From Mycobacterium paragordonae (GTDB lineage: Bacteria; Actinomycetota; Actinomycetes; Mycobacteriales; Mycobacteriaceae): a stretch of DNA of 64,000 nucleotides. The DNA is taken from NCBI RefSeq assembly GCF_003614435.1, contig NZ_CP025546.1, forward strand, positions 4,278,001-4,342,000, written 5' to 3'. A program made the position numbers and the translations under genes. Position 1 is the first letter of the stretch; each line of letters begins with the position of its first letter. The notes under the pieces were generated by a model. The model was not told the DNA's origin, made no database searches, and saw nothing but the letters and a program-made list of their open reading frames with translations. Of the stretch, positions 17,983-29,038 are shown in pieces.

Positions 17983-18941
17983 GCGCTCTCCCGTGTCTCG
18001 AAAACCCGGCTCGCCAACAGGTCTACCGCCTCGATCGTCGTCAGCTCGGCCAGGCCCACCGGCGCGGCGGCACCTTCTTCGACGGCGGCCAGCAGCCGGC
18101 GCGCGTGCCGCAGCCGGGCTCGTTCCAGAGCGTTGCGCACGCTGCGCGCGTTGGCGAACCACGGCTGGTCACGCCGCCGGTGCAGATACTGGTGCAGCAC
18201 CGCCCGCGCCTCGTCGGAGAACCGGTAGCCCAGCTCGTCGATCATCAGCCCGGCAATGTCCTCGAGCTCGCCGACTGTGTAGTCGGGGAAGGTGATGTGG
18301 TGGGCGATACGGCTCTGCATCCCGGGATTGGCGGAGAAGAACTGGTCCATCTTGTCGGCGTAGCCGGCCAGGATCACCACCAGGTCGTCGCGGTTGTTCT
18401 CCATCACCTGCAGCAGGATCTCGATGGCTTCGCCGCCGTAGTCCCGCTCGTTCTCGACCTTGTAGAGGTAGTACGCCTCGTCGATGAACAGCACTCCGCC
18501 CATGGCCCGCTTGATGACGTCCTTCGTCTTCGGCGCGGTGTGGCCCACGTATTCCCCGACCAGGTCGTCACGGGTGACGCTCACCAGGTGTCCCCGGCGC
18601 AGGTAACCGAGCCGGTGCAACAGGTCGGCCATCCGCATCGCCACGGTGGTCTTGCCGGTGCCCGGGTTGCCGGTGAAGCACATGTGCAGGGTCGGCTGCG
18701 CGGCCCGCACACCGAACCGTTCCCGCATCCGGTCGACCAGCAGCAGCGCCGCGATCTCGGCGATGCGGGTCTTCACCGGCTCCAGGCCGACCAGTTCGCG
18801 GTCCAGCGCGGACAGCACCTCGTCGACGCCCGAGTCGGCCCGGGCCGCCGCCAGGTCGACAACGGCATCCGGGTCCAGGATCTCCGGCTCGGGTTCGGGG
18901 TCCGGTTCGGCGGGCGCCGGCCGGTAGCCGAACGCGGTCAT
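17979..18941 (-). CDS. cbbX: Red-type RuBisCO activase CbbX
   Basis: The 320-residue AAA+ ATPase remodels inhibited form IC/ID RuBisCO by pulling on the large-subunit C-terminus. Walker A GNPGTGKT lies at 91-98, Walker B VLFIDE at 150-155, and the pore-loop Tyr in [10 protein letters not shown] at about 131. The first 35 residues are a Pro/Glu-rich extension. Its start overlaps the cbbS stop and its end overlaps cbbR (both ATGA), so L, S, X and R are made from one transcript. CbbX enzymes of this type are activated by RuBP. Confidence 0.95.
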   Translation of the reverse strand: MTAFGYRPAPAEPDPEPEPEILDPDAVVDLAAARADSGVDEVLSALDRELVGLEPVKTRIAEIAALLLVDRMRERFGVRAAQPTLHMCFTGNPGTGKTTVAMRMADLLHRLGYLRRGHLVSVTRDDLVGEYVGHTAPKTKDVIKRAMGGVLFIDEAYYLYKVENERDYGGEAIEILLQVMENNRDDLVVILAGYADKMDQFFSANPGMQSRIAHHITFPDYTVGELEDIAGLMIDELGYRFSDEARAVLHQYLHRRRDQPWFANARSVRNALERARLRHARRLLAAVEEGAAAPVGLAELTTIEAVDLLASRVFETRESA

Positions 18942-19363
18942 GACGACTCGTACCTCTGCCCGCTTGGTCGTTCGGTGGCGTAGGCGAAGGTGGAGTAGCC
19001 GATCTGGCGGTTGGCCCGCTCGGCACGGTCCAGCCGGAAGCCGGGCTCTTCGGCGGGCCGGTTGACGATGAACGACAGCGCCGTCGTCTGCCTGCCCAAG
19101 CTCGCGTCATAGGCGTTGAGGCGGATGTAGCTGTTCGGGTTGGCCGCCCGGCACGCGTTGACCTCGAGCAGCACGCCGGCGGCGTCCTTGAGGTCGAACA
19201 TCGGCAGTCCCCACATCTCCCAGTAGATGTTGCGCGGGTGTGGGTCGTCGGTGAATTCCACCGACAGCGGCCAGTCGTGCTCGAGCGCGTAGTTGATCTG
19301 TGCGGTGATCTCGTCGTCGGTGAAGTCGGGCAAGTAGGAGAAAGTGCCCTGGGTGATTCTCAT
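18938..19363 (-). CDS. cbbS: RuBisCO small subunit, form IC (red type)
   Basis: At 141 residues it is longer than green-type small subunits. It starts with [19 protein letters not shown] and contains the [14 protein letters not shown] region ([18 protein letters not shown]) typical of red-type sequences. The C-terminal extension after residue 105 corresponds to the beta-hairpin that fills the central channel in red-type enzymes. AAGGAGCT precedes the ATG, and the gene starts 10 nt after cbbL. It overlaps cbbX by four bases. Confidence 0.95.
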   Translation of the reverse strand: MRITQGTFSYLPDFTDDEITAQINYALEHDWPLSVEFTDDPHPRNIYWEMWGLPMFDLKDAAGVLLEVNACRAANPNSYIRLNAYDASLGRQTTALSFIVNRPAEEPGFRLDRAERANRQIGYSTFAYATERPSGQRYESS

Positions 19364-19373
19364 GGCCAGCTCC

Positions 19374-20855
<1,482 letters not shown>

Positions 20856-20940
20856 TCAAACCTGAAGTAAATTATTAAGTATCGAAGGTACCCCCGCCGG
20901 TTCCACCGTTCGGGTGAGGACCGTTAGCCGACGCGGTTTC

Positions 20941-20946
20941 TACGGT
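20941..20946 (+). promoter_or_regulatory. Putative -10 (TACGGT) of leaderless aldolase transcript
   Basis: TACGGT fits the mycobacterial TANNNT -10 pattern and ends 7 nt before ATG 20954, which would place the transcription start at the start codon. No Shine-Dalgarno is present near either candidate start. This is the reason ATG 20954 is preferred over GTG 20945. Confidence 0.4.
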
Positions 20947-20953
20947 GTGCCGC

Positions 20954-21952
20954 ATGAACACATGCAGGAAGATCGCCCAGGCCATGACCGCTCCCGGCAA
21001 AGGAATCCTCGCCGCCGACGAGAGCGTGGCGACCATGTCGAGCCGGCTGGAGCAGGCGGGCGTCACCGCCACCGCCGACAGTCGGCGCACCTACCGGGAG
21101 ATCTTGACCAGCACACCGGGTCTGGCCGGCGGGGTCTCCGGAATCATCTTCTGCGAGGAGACCCTGGCCCAGGTGTTCAGCGACGGGCGACCGTTCGCTC
21201 AGGCCGTCCGCGATCTCGGCATGTTGCCCGGCATCAAGGTCGACACCGGGGCCAAGCCGTGCCCCGGCCTGCCCGGCGAGACCGTCACCGAAGGATTGGA
21301 CGGCCTGCCGGCCCGGCTGGCCCGGTACGCGGCGATGGGCGCGGCGTTCGCCAAGTGGCGCGCGGTGTTCACCATCAGCGACAACACCCCGAGCTGGGGC
21401 GCGATCGCCTGCAACGCGAACGCGCTGGCCCGCTACGCCGCCGCCTGCCAGGAGGCCGGCATCGTGCCGATCGTCGAGCCCGAGGTGTTGATGACCGGTG
21501 ACCACAGCATCCAGCGGTGCGCCGAGGTGACCGCGAGTGTGCACGCCGCGGTCCGGCAACAGCTCGGCTTGCTGCGGGTGGACCTGGCTGGCATCGTCCT
21601 CAAGCCCAACATGGTGATCGAGGGTGAGGACCACCCCGTCACCGCCACCGCGCAGCAGGTGGCCGAGGCGACGGTCTCGGTGCTGCGCGCGTGGCCTGGC
21701 GACTTGGCCGGCATCGCCTTCCTGTCCGGCGGTCAGACACCGCAGCGCGCCACAGCAAACCTCACCGCGCTGCAGGCCCACCGGACGCCGTGGCCGCTGA
21801 CGTTCTCGTTCGGCCGGGCCCTGGTGTCGCCCGCGCTCAAGGCGTGGCGGGGTGACGAGCTGAAGGTCGGTGCCGCGCAGGACGCGTTGTCCAGCCACGT
21901 GAACGCCAACGCCGCGGCGCTGCGGCTGCGCGGTGAGCTTCAGCCGGCCTGA
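20954..21952 (+). CDS. Fructose-bisphosphate aldolase class I
   Basis: The 332-residue enzyme joins dihydroxyacetone phosphate with glyceraldehyde-3-phosphate, or with erythrose-4-phosphate, in CBB regeneration. Class I features are clear: KGILAADES near the N-terminus, DNTPSW, the IVEPEVL block and the Schiff-base Lys in GIVLKPNMVIEG. Most mycobacteria rely on a class II aldolase, so the class I gene is probably dedicated to the cycle. It diverges from cbbL across a shared intergenic region and its 3' end overlaps that of the convergent histidine kinase gene by 13 nt. Confidence 0.9.
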   Translation: MNTCRKIAQAMTAPGKGILAADESVATMSSRLEQAGVTATADSRRTYREILTSTPGLAGGVSGIIFCEETLAQVFSDGRPFAQAVRDLGMLPGIKVDTGAKPCPGLPGETVTEGLDGLPARLARYAAMGAAFAKWRAVFTISDNTPSWGAIACNANALARYAAACQEAGIVPIVEPEVLMTGDHSIQRCAEVTASVHAAVRQQLGLLRVDLAGIVLKPNMVIEGEDHPVTATAQQVAEATVSVLRAWPGDLAGIAFLSGGQTPQRATANLTALQAHRTPWPLTFSFGRALVSPALKAWRGDELKVGAAQDALSSHVNANAAALRLRGELQPA

Positions 21953-23127
21953 TCGGACAGGGGCACGGTCACGGTGACCGTGGTCCCCGATCCCGGGGTG
22001 GACCGCACCGTCAGCCGGCCGCCCACCAGCTCCGCGCGCTCTGTCATCGACAGCATCCCGTAGCTGGTGGGCGCCCGGCCGGGAGACGGCGTGAAACCCA
22101 CGCCGTCGTCGGCGACCTGCAGGCGGGCCTCGCCGCCGGAGACCGAGAAGCGCACGATGGCCGTCATCGCCTTCGAGTGCTTGACGACGTTCTGCAGGCA
22201 CTCCTGGGCGATGCGGTACAGCGCCACCTCGACGTGTTCGGAGAGCCGCTCGTCGGCCAATTCGAGGTCGAGATCGACCTCGGGGATGGTCGAGGCCAGG
22301 CTGGCCAGTCCGCCGGCCAGGCCCAGATCGTCCAGGACCGGTGGGCGCAGGCCGCCGATCGCCGAGCGGGCCTCGGCCAGCGTGAGGTCGACCAGGTCTC
22401 TGGCCTTCTCCAGCTGTTCGGTGGCCTCGGCCGAGTCGTCGATCTCGACGGCACGAGCGGCGGCGTCGAGCCGGTAGCTGAGGCTGACCAGGCGCTGACT
22501 GATCCCGTCGTGGATGTCGCCGGCCAGTCGCCTGCGCTCGGATTCCTGCGCGGCGATCACCTGCTCGGCGAAGTTCCCGTGCACCCGTTCCTTGGCGGCG
22601 AGTTGCCGGTGCACCCGGGCCTGGTCGAGGGCCCCGGCGGTCAATCGGCCGATGGCCAGCAACAGTTGGATGTCGCGTTCGGTGAACTCGCGGCGGGCCA
22701 CGGTGTGCACGTTGAGCACTCCGACGAGCCGGCCCAGCCCGGTCTCCATCGGCACCGACGCCATCGAGGTGAAGTCCGACCCGCGCAACGCCGCGATCGG
22801 AACGTAGCGCGGGTCCTCGTCTTTTCCGCTGGTGATGACGACAGGTTCGCGATGCTGCGCCACCCAGCCGGAAACCCCCTCGCCCAGTCGCAGCTGCACC
22901 TGCCCGATGTACTCGTCGAAGGGCGGCGTCGCGCCGGCCAGCGTCAGCGAGCCGCCGGAGTCGTCTAGCACGTGCACGAAGCAAACGTCGGACGCGGTGG
23001 CGGTGGTGATCAGCCGGGCAACGGCGGCGGCTACCGGTTCGACCGCCGGCCCGCTACCGGTGGCGGCGACGATGTCGAGCAGCAGTGCCACCTCGCGGTC
23101 GGCGTCCACCAGGCCGCGCACGTTCAC
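21940..23127 (-). CDS. GAF-domain NarL-family sensor histidine kinase
   Basis: The 395-residue kinase has an N-terminal GAF domain (about 20-180; LGEGVSGWVAQHREPVVI, FTSMASVPM), a HisKA_3 dimerisation helix with the phosphorylated His in RRRLAGDIHDGISQRL (about 210) and a HATPase_c domain with QECLQNVVKHSKA and DDGVGF. There is no membrane segment, so it senses a cytoplasmic ligand or redox state. GAF-containing DosS/DosT-type kinases bind heme, but no heme-binding His can be assigned here. It follows its response regulator with an ATGA overlap inside the CBB cluster. Confidence 0.9.
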   Translation of the reverse strand: MNVRGLVDADREVALLLDIVAATGSGPAVEPVAAAVARLITTATASDVCFVHVLDDSGGSLTLAGATPPFDEYIGQVQLRLGEGVSGWVAQHREPVVITSGKDEDPRYVPIAALRGSDFTSMASVPMETGLGRLVGVLNVHTVARREFTERDIQLLLAIGRLTAGALDQARVHRQLAAKERVHGNFAEQVIAAQESERRRLAGDIHDGISQRLVSLSYRLDAAARAVEIDDSAEATEQLEKARDLVDLTLAEARSAIGGLRPPVLDDLGLAGGLASLASTIPEVDLDLELADERLSEHVEVALYRIAQECLQNVVKHSKAMTAIVRFSVSGGEARLQVADDGVGFTPSPGRAPTSYGMLSMTERAELVGGRLTVRSTPGSGTTVTVTVPLSDQAG

Positions 23128-23792
23128 TGGTAGATCCCCTCGCGCAGCGCCACGGCCACCGCGGCGGTGCGGTCGTTGACGCCCAGCTTCCGGTAGATCG
23201 AGCGCAGGTGACTCTTGACCGTCTCGTCACCGATCACGAGTTTGCTGGCGATGCCCCGATTGGAGAGTCCGGCGACCACGAACGACAGGATCTCGCTCTC
23301 GCGCTGACTGAGGCCCTGGCGCGCCCCCGGCCAGAATTCGTCGCGCTGCAGGCGGGCGGCCGTATCGGCGGCGCGCGCCGCCAGGCCGGCGTCGATGGCG
23401 GTCGATCCGCCCTGGACATACTCGAGCTGGCGCACCAGTTCGTCGCTGCTGATGCCCTTCAGCAGGTACCCGGACGCGCCCACCCGCAGCGCCTGGAACA
23501 GGTACTGCTCGTCTTCGTAGACCGACAGCAGGATCACCTTGGACGCCGGGTTGCGTTCCCGGATGGCGCGGCACAGGTCGAGCCCGCTGGCGCCCTGCAT
23601 GCGCACGTCGCACAGCACGATGTCGGGCTGCAGGCTCTCGATGACGCCGATCGCATTCTCCGCGCCGACCGCCTCCCCGACCACCCGTACCCGGTTCCTG
23701 AAAGACGCGAGCATGGCCTTGAGACCCTCGATGACCATTTCATGGTCATCGACCAAAACGACGCGAACAGGTGTCGCGGTTACCACCGTCAT
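23124..23792 (-). CDS. NarL/LuxR-family response regulator
   Basis: The 222-residue protein has a receiver domain (VVLVDDHE acidic pair at the N-terminus, phospho-acceptor Asp in DIVLCDVRM near 58, Lys in YLLKG) and a LuxR-type helix-turn-helix (LSQRESEILSFVVAGLSN to VKSHLRSIYRKLG, about 155-215). It is the partner of the overlapping GAF kinase. The pair lies between the aldolase gene and the divergent epimerase-transketolase unit, so control of CBB transcription is a reasonable guess. Confidence 0.92.
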   Translation of the reverse strand: MTVVTATPVRVVLVDDHEMVIEGLKAMLASFRNRVRVVGEAVGAENAIGVIESLQPDIVLCDVRMQGASGLDLCRAIRERNPASKVILLSVYEDEQYLFQALRVGASGYLLKGISSDELVRQLEYVQGGSTAIDAGLAARAADTAARLQRDEFWPGARQGLSQRESEILSFVVAGLSNRGIASKLVIGDETVKSHLRSIYRKLGVNDRTAAVAVALREGIYQ

Positions 23793-23845
23793 GCATTAAC
23801 GATAAAGGCAATAGCAACTTTTTATCCGCCGAGTGCGAATTGTCC

Positions 23846-23874
23846 GGCGCGACACGCCGGTGAAACGTCGCGCC
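23846..23874. repeat. GGCGCGAC / GTCGCGCC inverted repeat
   Basis: Perfect 8-base arms with a 13-base loop in the 164 nt between the response regulator (-) and the epimerase (+). A second dyad, CCGGCG (23844-23849) with CGCCGG (23855-23860), overlaps the left arm, so the two would compete. GC content makes chance dyads more likely here. Confidence 0.35.
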
Positions 23875-23900
23875 TTCCACACTCGCCCGCCGCTCTACCC

Positions 23901-23929
23901 CCGAATTACCCCCGCGATGGGGGATTCGG
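23901..23929. promoter_or_regulatory. Extended C/G-tract dyad upstream of epimerase gene
   Basis: CCGAAT pairs with ATTCGG, and inside it CCCCC (23909-23913) pairs with GGGGG (23919-23923) around GCGAT, leaving a two-base bulge. A further ACCCCC lies at 23897-23902. It ends 28 nt before ATG 23957. A -10-like TAGTTT follows at 23947-23952. It is comparable to the C5/G5 dyads at 374-387 and near 7131. Confidence 0.45.
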
Positions 23930-23956
23930 CGAGCGCCGGGCCACCGTAGTTTGGCC

Positions 23957-24667
23957 ATGGAGGTAACGGAGGTGGTGGTGAAAGTGGTGGACCCAGTGTT
24001 GGTCGCGTCAGTGCTGCCGGCGGACTTCGCCGAACTCGGCCGGGACGTGGCGGAGATCGAGCACGCCGGCGTCGACCGCATCCAATGGGACGTCATGGAC
24101 GGTCGATTCGTGCCGAACCTGACGTTCGGGCCCGACGTGATCGCCGCCTGCCGCGACGTGGTGACGATGGGATTCGAGGCGCACCTGATGGTCGAGGATC
24201 CCGACCCGATGCTGCCGCGGTGGGTGGAGGCGGGCTGCGGGATCGTCATCGTGCACGCCGAGGCGTGTCGTCACCTGCACCGCACCATGTCCAGCATCCG
24301 TGACCTCGGCGCCCGCGCCGGTGTGGCACTCAACCCCGCCACTCCCCTGGCCGCGGTCGTCGACGTGCTCGACCTCACCGACCTGCTGTTGATCATGACC
24401 GTCAACCCGGGATTCGGCGGGCAGCGTTATCTGGCCAGCATGGAACCCAAGATCGCGGCCGCCAGGGCCGAAATCGACAGTCGCGGACTGGAAATCGAGG
24501 TTGAAGTGGACGGCGGGATCGGCCCGTCCACGATCGGCCGGGCCGCGGCGGCCGGGGCCGACGTGTTCTGCGCCGGTTCGGCATTGTTCGCCGGTTCCAT
24601 GCCGGAGCGCGCCGAGGCGCTCCGTGCCGCCGCCCGTCAAACCAACGAAAGACTGGTGACCCGATGA
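23957..24667 (+). CDS. cbbE: Ribulose-phosphate 3-epimerase
   Basis: The enzyme interconverts ribulose-5-phosphate and xylulose-5-phosphate. The TIM-barrel motifs are intact: VASVLPADFAELG, IQWDVMDGRFVPNLTFG (metal His replaced region with Asp), HLMVEDP, MTVNPGFGGQ and VDGGIG. It is 236 residues from ATG 23957. GTG 23978 is an alternative start because GGAGG (23968-23972) precedes it, and homology begins only at VDPVLVASV. It is the first gene of the epimerase-transketolase-CbbY unit, overlapping transketolase by ATGA. Confidence 0.92.
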   Translation: MEVTEVVVKVVDPVLVASVLPADFAELGRDVAEIEHAGVDRIQWDVMDGRFVPNLTFGPDVIAACRDVVTMGFEAHLMVEDPDPMLPRWVEAGCGIVIVHAEACRHLHRTMSSIRDLGARAGVALNPATPLAAVVDVLDLTDLLLIMTVNPGFGGQRYLASMEPKIAAARAEIDSRGLEIEVEVDGGIGPSTIGRAAAAGADVFCAGSALFAGSMPERAEALRAAARQTNERLVTR

Positions 24668-26670
24668 CGATCGCACCGCTCGCCAACGAAACATCAACCC
24701 GCACCGATGAATTGGATCAGCTCGCGATCAACACGCTGCGGTTCCTGGCCGCCGACGGGGTGCAGGCCGCCAACAGCGGTCACCCCGGGTTGCCGTTGGG
24801 CACCAGCGCGATCGCGTGGACGCTGTGGTCAAGGCACCTGCGCCACGACCCCGCCGACCCGCGCTGGCCGGACCGGGACCGCTTCGTCCTCTCGGCGGGC
24901 CACGGCTCGATGCTGCTGTACGCCCTGCTGCATGTCTTCGGTTACGACCTGCCGGTCAGCGAGCTGCGCAGGTTCCGTCAGCTCGGCTCGGCGACGCCCG
25001 GCCATCCCGAATACGGCCACACGCCCGGCGTAGAAACCACGACAGGCCCACTGGGACAGGGCATTGCCAACGCGGTCGGCATGGCGCTGGCCGAACGGAT
25101 GCTGGCCGCGCGCTGCAACACCGAGCGACACACCGTCGTCGACCACCGCACCTGGGTGCTGGCCGGCGACGGCGACCTGATGGAGGGCATCAGCCACGAG
25201 GCCGCGTCACTGGCCGGACGGTTGCGGCTGGGCAAGCTGACCGTGATCTTCGACGACAACGACATCACCATCGACGGTCCGGCCTCGCAGAGTTGCGCCG
25301 ACGACGTCGAGGGCCGGTTCGCCGCCTACGGGTGGCGGGTGCTCAGCGTTGCCGACGGCAACGACGTTCCCGCCCTCGACCGGGCGTTCACCGAGGCGTC
25401 CGACGGTGACGGACGGCCGACGTTCATCCGGGTGCGCACCACCATCGGCTTCGGGGCACCCGGAGTCGAAGGAACACCGAAAGCCCATGGCAGCCCGCTG
25501 GGTTCGGAGGTGATCCAGGCGATGCGCACCCGCCTGGACTGGCCCGACGAGCAGTTCCACGTGCCCCTCGCGGTCGGCGCGGCCGCGGCGGTGGTGGCCA
25601 CCCGCGGGGCCGCGGCGCACGCGCAATGGGCCCGGACGCACGCCACGTGGCAGGTCGACCATCCGCAGCTGTCCACGGATTTCCCGCTGGACTGCATTCC
25701 GGTGGCCGACGATCTGTCGGTACTGGCACCGCTGGCCGACGGGGCCGTCGCGGGCGGAAAATCAGCCACCCGCAAGGCCTCCGGCAAGGCGCTCAACGCG
25801 CTGGCCGCGGTGTACCCAGGTCTGGTCGGCGGGTCGGCGGACCTGGCCGCCTCGACCAACACCGCCATCCCGGGCGGGGACGTCACACCGGATGACTTCA
25901 GTTGTCGCACAATCTATTTCGGGATCCGCGAGCATGCGATGGCGGCGGTGATGAACGGGATCGCTCTGCACGGCGGGCTGCGGCCGTTCGGCAGCACCTT
26001 CCTGGTGTTCGCCGACTATCTGCGGCCGGCCCTGCGGCTCTCGGCGTTGATGAAGCTGCCGGTGGTGTACGTGTTCACCCATGACTCGGTGCATGTCGGT
26101 GAGGACGGCCCCACACATCAGCCCGTCGAGCAGCTGGAGTCGCTGCGGCTCATCCCCGGACTGACCGTGCTGCGGCCGGCCGACTCCGCCGAGACCGCAC
26201 TGGCCTGGCAGATCGCCGCCGACAATACCGACGGCCCAACGGTTCTCGTGCTGAGCCGGCAGGACCTGCCGGAACTCGGCGGCTCGGGCGTGGACGATGT
26301 CCGCGAGTACGGCATGCGGGTGGTGCGTCCGGTCGCCGAAACCCCGCAAGTGATGCTGGCGGCCAGCGGGTCCGAGGTCGCGCTGGCGATGCAGGCCGCA
26401 GAGCTGTTGGCGGAGCGCGGGATAGCCGCGATCGTCGTCTCGGTGATGTGGCGGGAACGGATCGCGGCGTTGCCGGATCTCCCAGTGGTGTGGATCGAGG
26501 CCGGGGTCACCACCGGGTGGCGGGCGCTGGCCAGACCGTGCGACACGGTGATCGGCATCGAGCAGTTCGGCGCCAGCGGACCGGGTCCGGAGGTGGCCGC
26601 ACACCTGGGCCTGACGGCGTCCGCGGTCGCTGAAGCGGCGCTGCACAGCATCGCGCGCGCATCCGGGTGA
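24664..26670 (+). CDS. cbbT: Transketolase (CBB cycle)
   Basis: The 668-residue thiamine-diphosphate enzyme moves two-carbon units between sugar phosphates in CBB regeneration. Landmarks are NSGHPGLPLG, the TTGPLGQG loop, the ThDP/Mg motif GDGDLMEG followed by DDNDITIDG, and in the pyrimidine-binding domain FGIREHAM and THDSVHVGEDGPTHQP. The length is normal for the family. The start overlaps the epimerase stop (ATGA). It is probably a second, cycle-specific copy in addition to a housekeeping enzyme elsewhere. Confidence 0.95.
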   Translation: MTIAPLANETSTRTDELDQLAINTLRFLAADGVQAANSGHPGLPLGTSAIAWTLWSRHLRHDPADPRWPDRDRFVLSAGHGSMLLYALLHVFGYDLPVSELRRFRQLGSATPGHPEYGHTPGVETTTGPLGQGIANAVGMALAERMLAARCNTERHTVVDHRTWVLAGDGDLMEGISHEAASLAGRLRLGKLTVIFDDNDITIDGPASQSCADDVEGRFAAYGWRVLSVADGNDVPALDRAFTEASDGDGRPTFIRVRTTIGFGAPGVEGTPKAHGSPLGSEVIQAMRTRLDWPDEQFHVPLAVGAAAAVVATRGAAAHAQWARTHATWQVDHPQLSTDFPLDCIPVADDLSVLAPLADGAVAGGKSATRKASGKALNALAAVYPGLVGGSADLAASTNTAIPGGDVTPDDFSCRTIYFGIREHAMAAVMNGIALHGGLRPFGSTFLVFADYLRPALRLSALMKLPVVYVFTHDSVHVGEDGPTHQPVEQLESLRLIPGLTVLRPADSAETALAWQIAADNTDGPTVLVLSRQDLPELGGSGVDDVREYGMRVVRPVAETPQVMLAASGSEVALAMQAAELLAERGIAAIVVSVMWRERIAALPDLPVVWIEAGVTTGWRALARPCDTVIGIEQFGASGPGPEVAAHLGLTASAVAEAALHSIARASG

Positions 26671-26673
26671 CGT

Positions 26674-27387
26674 GTGGTGCTGCAAGCGGTCATCTTCGAT
26701 GTCGACGGGACGCTGGCCGATACCGAGCGCAACGGTCATCGGCTCGCGTTCAACGACGCGTTCGCCAAACACGGCCTCGACATCGTCTGGACGCCAGAGG
26801 TATACGGCCGGCTGCTGGCCATCGCGGGTGGGCGCCGCCGCATCACCCATGATCTGCGGGCGCGGGGGTTCGGCACCCGGGCCGGCCGGTTGGCCGAGGA
26901 CGTCCACCGGACCAAGACGGCCCTGTTCACCATGCGCGTGCTCAACGGCGCGATCTGCGCCCGTCCCGGGCTGTCCAAGCTGATCGTCGAACTGCATAGA
27001 TCCGGTATGCGGGTGGCGATCGCGACGACCGGACGCAGACGCTGGGTCGAGCCACTGGTCCGGCACGTGGTCGGGGAAGGTGTGGCGGAGGTGATCGTCA
27101 CCGGCGACGACGTCGACCGGCTCAAGCCCGACCCGGAGGCGTACGTGACGGCGCTGGACCGGCTGGCCCTACCTCCCGAAAATGTTCTGGCGGTTGAGGA
27201 TTCGGCGATCGGGTTGCGGGCGGCACGGGGCGCCGGGCTGGCCACGCTGGTAGTCACCAACGGGTACACCGTCGACCAGGACTTCACCGGCGCGGCGGCG
27301 GTTCGACCCGGGTTCGACCGGCCAGGTCAACTCCTGGCGGAGAGCTGCCGCGACGTGCACGACCGGTGGTGGGCAGAGCGCGCCTAG
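26674..27387 (+). CDS. cbbY: CbbY-type HAD phosphatase
   Basis: The 237-residue HAD-IA enzyme has FDVDGTLADTE (nucleophile motif I), ATTGRR (motif II), LKPDPEAY (motif III Lys) and AVEDSAIGL (motif IV). CbbY proteins degrade xylulose-1,5-bisphosphate, a tight RuBisCO inhibitor formed by side reaction, and so work with CbbX to keep RuBisCO active. GTG 26674 begins 4 nt after the transketolase stop. Together with the HAD at 484 the cluster has two distinct sugar-phosphate phosphatases. Confidence 0.88.
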   Translation: MVLQAVIFDVDGTLADTERNGHRLAFNDAFAKHGLDIVWTPEVYGRLLAIAGGRRRITHDLRARGFGTRAGRLAEDVHRTKTALFTMRVLNGAICARPGLSKLIVELHRSGMRVAIATTGRRRWVEPLVRHVVGEGVAEVIVTGDDVDRLKPDPEAYVTALDRLALPPENVLAVEDSAIGLRAARGAGLATLVVTNGYTVDQDFTGAAAVRPGFDRPGQLLAESCRDVHDRWWAERA

Positions 27388-27397
27388 TCGTACCCGG

Positions 27398-27718
27398 TCA
27401 GATCGCCAGCCGATCGGGACTGGAAACATGCCTCATAGTCCAGCCGCTCCAATGAGAGACGCCCCCGTGCCCTGAGCAGGTACCACTCCTTGATTGACTG
27501 TGACTTTCGGTACCGTCGCGGCAGATTGCCGTGCCGCCGCTGGGATTCTGGTCCGGCCTTTCGACACAGTTCCCGCTGCTGTTCTTGTAGTAGCCCGGTT
27601 GGCACTGGGCGATCGGTGCCGGCGACTCGTGGCCGGACGTGGCAACGAGTCCGCTCGCGACAACTGGACAACTAATGGCCACTGCCAGGACTCCAGCCCC
27701 CGCAAGTGCACGAAACAT
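27398..27718 (-). CDS. Secreted DUF3761 protein
   Basis: The 106-residue precursor has a signal peptide (MFRALAGAGVLAVAISCPVV, cleavage near residue 25) and a C-terminal DUF3761 motif CRDGTESHSQSRSGTCSGHG with a following GVSHW. Two Cys pairs could form disulphides outside the cell. GGGGGA precedes ATG 27718. It stands alone between the CBB block and hypE and faces cbbY at its 3' end. The role of DUF3761 proteins is unknown. The 252 nt upstream, to the hypE end, hold no gene. Confidence 0.8.
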   Translation of the reverse strand: MFRALAGAGVLAVAISCPVVASGLVATSGHESPAPIAQCQPGYYKNSSGNCVERPDQNPSGGTAICRDGTESHSQSRSGTCSGHGGVSHWSGWTMRHVSSPDRLAI

Positions 27719-27970
27719 GTTTCCCCCGCTTGAATCTTCGTTCAGACTTTGAGGAGTCTAGACAGAGCGGTGGGGGCCGGACGGGAAATCGCCGGATGTC
27801 TTCGCCCAATGTATGGCGCTGCAGCTACCTGGATGGCCAGTGCCTCAATTTCCGGCCACACCGCCTCAAAAAAGTTGATATCACCGGCGCTATCAAAAGT
27901 CCGCAGCTTGTGCCACCTACCTGGCGCTACCGGCGCTACCGCTACGACGGCCCAGGCCTGACCCGGGTGC

Positions 27971-29038
27971 TCAGCAGATCCGCGGAAGCTGTTCGCCCAG
28001 TTGACGTTCGATCACCTGGGTGGTGCCGAACGGAGTCTTACCCACCGCCATGCCCGGGTGCTCGGCCACCACCCGGCCGATGAGCGCCGCATCGGCACCC
28101 TCCGGCCGCGCCCGCATCGCATCCAGCACGGCCTCGCTGTGTGACGGGTCGACGAACGCAACCATCTTGCCCTCGTTCGCCACCTGCAGCGGGTCCAGTC
28201 CCAGGAAGGAACATGCCGACGACACCGTCTCCGGTACGGGAATCGCCGCCAAGTCCAGTTCGACGCCCACCGACGCAGCGCGGGCGATCTCGACGACCGA
28301 CGCGACCAGTCCGCCCCGGGTGGGATCGCGCAGCGTGTGCACGGCCGCTCCCCCGGCCGTCAGCATGGCCGCGACCAGCAAGTGCAGCGGCGCGCTGTCG
28401 GTGGTGACCACGGTGCCGAAGTCGATGCCTTCCCGCACGCTCATGATCGCCACGCCGTGCTCACCGAGATTGCCCGACACGATGATGTGGTCGCCGGGCC
28501 GCGCCCGTTCCGGTCCGATGTGCACGCCCGGTGGGACCACCCCGACCCCGGCGGTGTTGACGAAGATCTGGTCGGCGCCGCCTTTGGCTACCACCTTGGT
28601 GTCGCCGGTGACGATGCCGACGCCGGCGCTCGCGGCGGCCTTGCCCATGGTCTCCGCGACGGCGCCGAGCACGTCGAGTTCCAAACCCTCCTCGAGGATG
28701 AACCCGGCCGTCAGCCCGATGGGTTGGGCTCCGCTGCAGGCCAAGTCGTTGATAGTGCCGTTGACCGCCAGGTCTCCGATGTTGCCGCCGGGGAAGAAAA
28801 GCGGTTGCACCACATAGGAATCCGTGGTCAGCGCGATGCGCCCGCCGGCGACGTCGAGCAGCGCCGAGTCCCGCGCCACACCGGCCGCACCGCCGAATGC
28901 CGGCAGGAAGAGGTTTTCGATCAGTTCCTCGGACAGCACACCGCCGCCGCCGTGACCGAGCACGATGCGTTTCGTCTCGCGTAACGGCAGCGGGCACACC
29001 CAGTCCGCGGGATCGATCGCGACGGGGGGCTCAGGCAT
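27971..29038 (-). CDS. hypE: Hydrogenase maturation factor HypE
   Basis: The 355-residue AIR-synthase-like enzyme dehydrates the S-carbamoyl group on its own C-terminal Cys to thiocyanate, giving the CN ligands of the NiFe site. The C-terminus ends in PRIC, with the essential last Cys. The GHGGGG loop and DPTRGGL block mark the ATP-binding AIRS fold. ATG 29038 overlaps the hypD stop by 8 nt. It is the last gene of hypFCDE. Confidence 0.95.
   Translation of the reverse strand: MPEPPVAIDPADWVCPLPLRETKRIVLGHGGGGVLSEELIENLFLPAFGGAAGVARDSALLDVAGGRIALTTDSYVVQPLFFPGGNIGDLAVNGTINDLACSGAQPIGLTAGFILEEGLELDVLGAVAETMGKAAASAGVGIVTGDTKVVAKGGADQIFVNTAGVGVVPPGVHIGPERARPGDHIIVSGNLGEHGVAIMSVREGIDFGTVVTTDSAPLHLLVAAMLTAGGAAVHTLRDPTRGGLVASVVEIARAASVGVELDLAAIPVPETVSSACSFLGLDPLQVANEGKMVAFVDPSHSEAVLDAMRARPEGADAALIGRVVAEHPGMAVGKTPFGTTQVIERQLGEQLPRIC

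Noticed and set aside
27719..27970. Small gene between the DUF3761 gene and hypE
   Set aside because: The open frames there have no ribosome site and no recognisable sequence; the region includes short GGCGCTACC repeats only.
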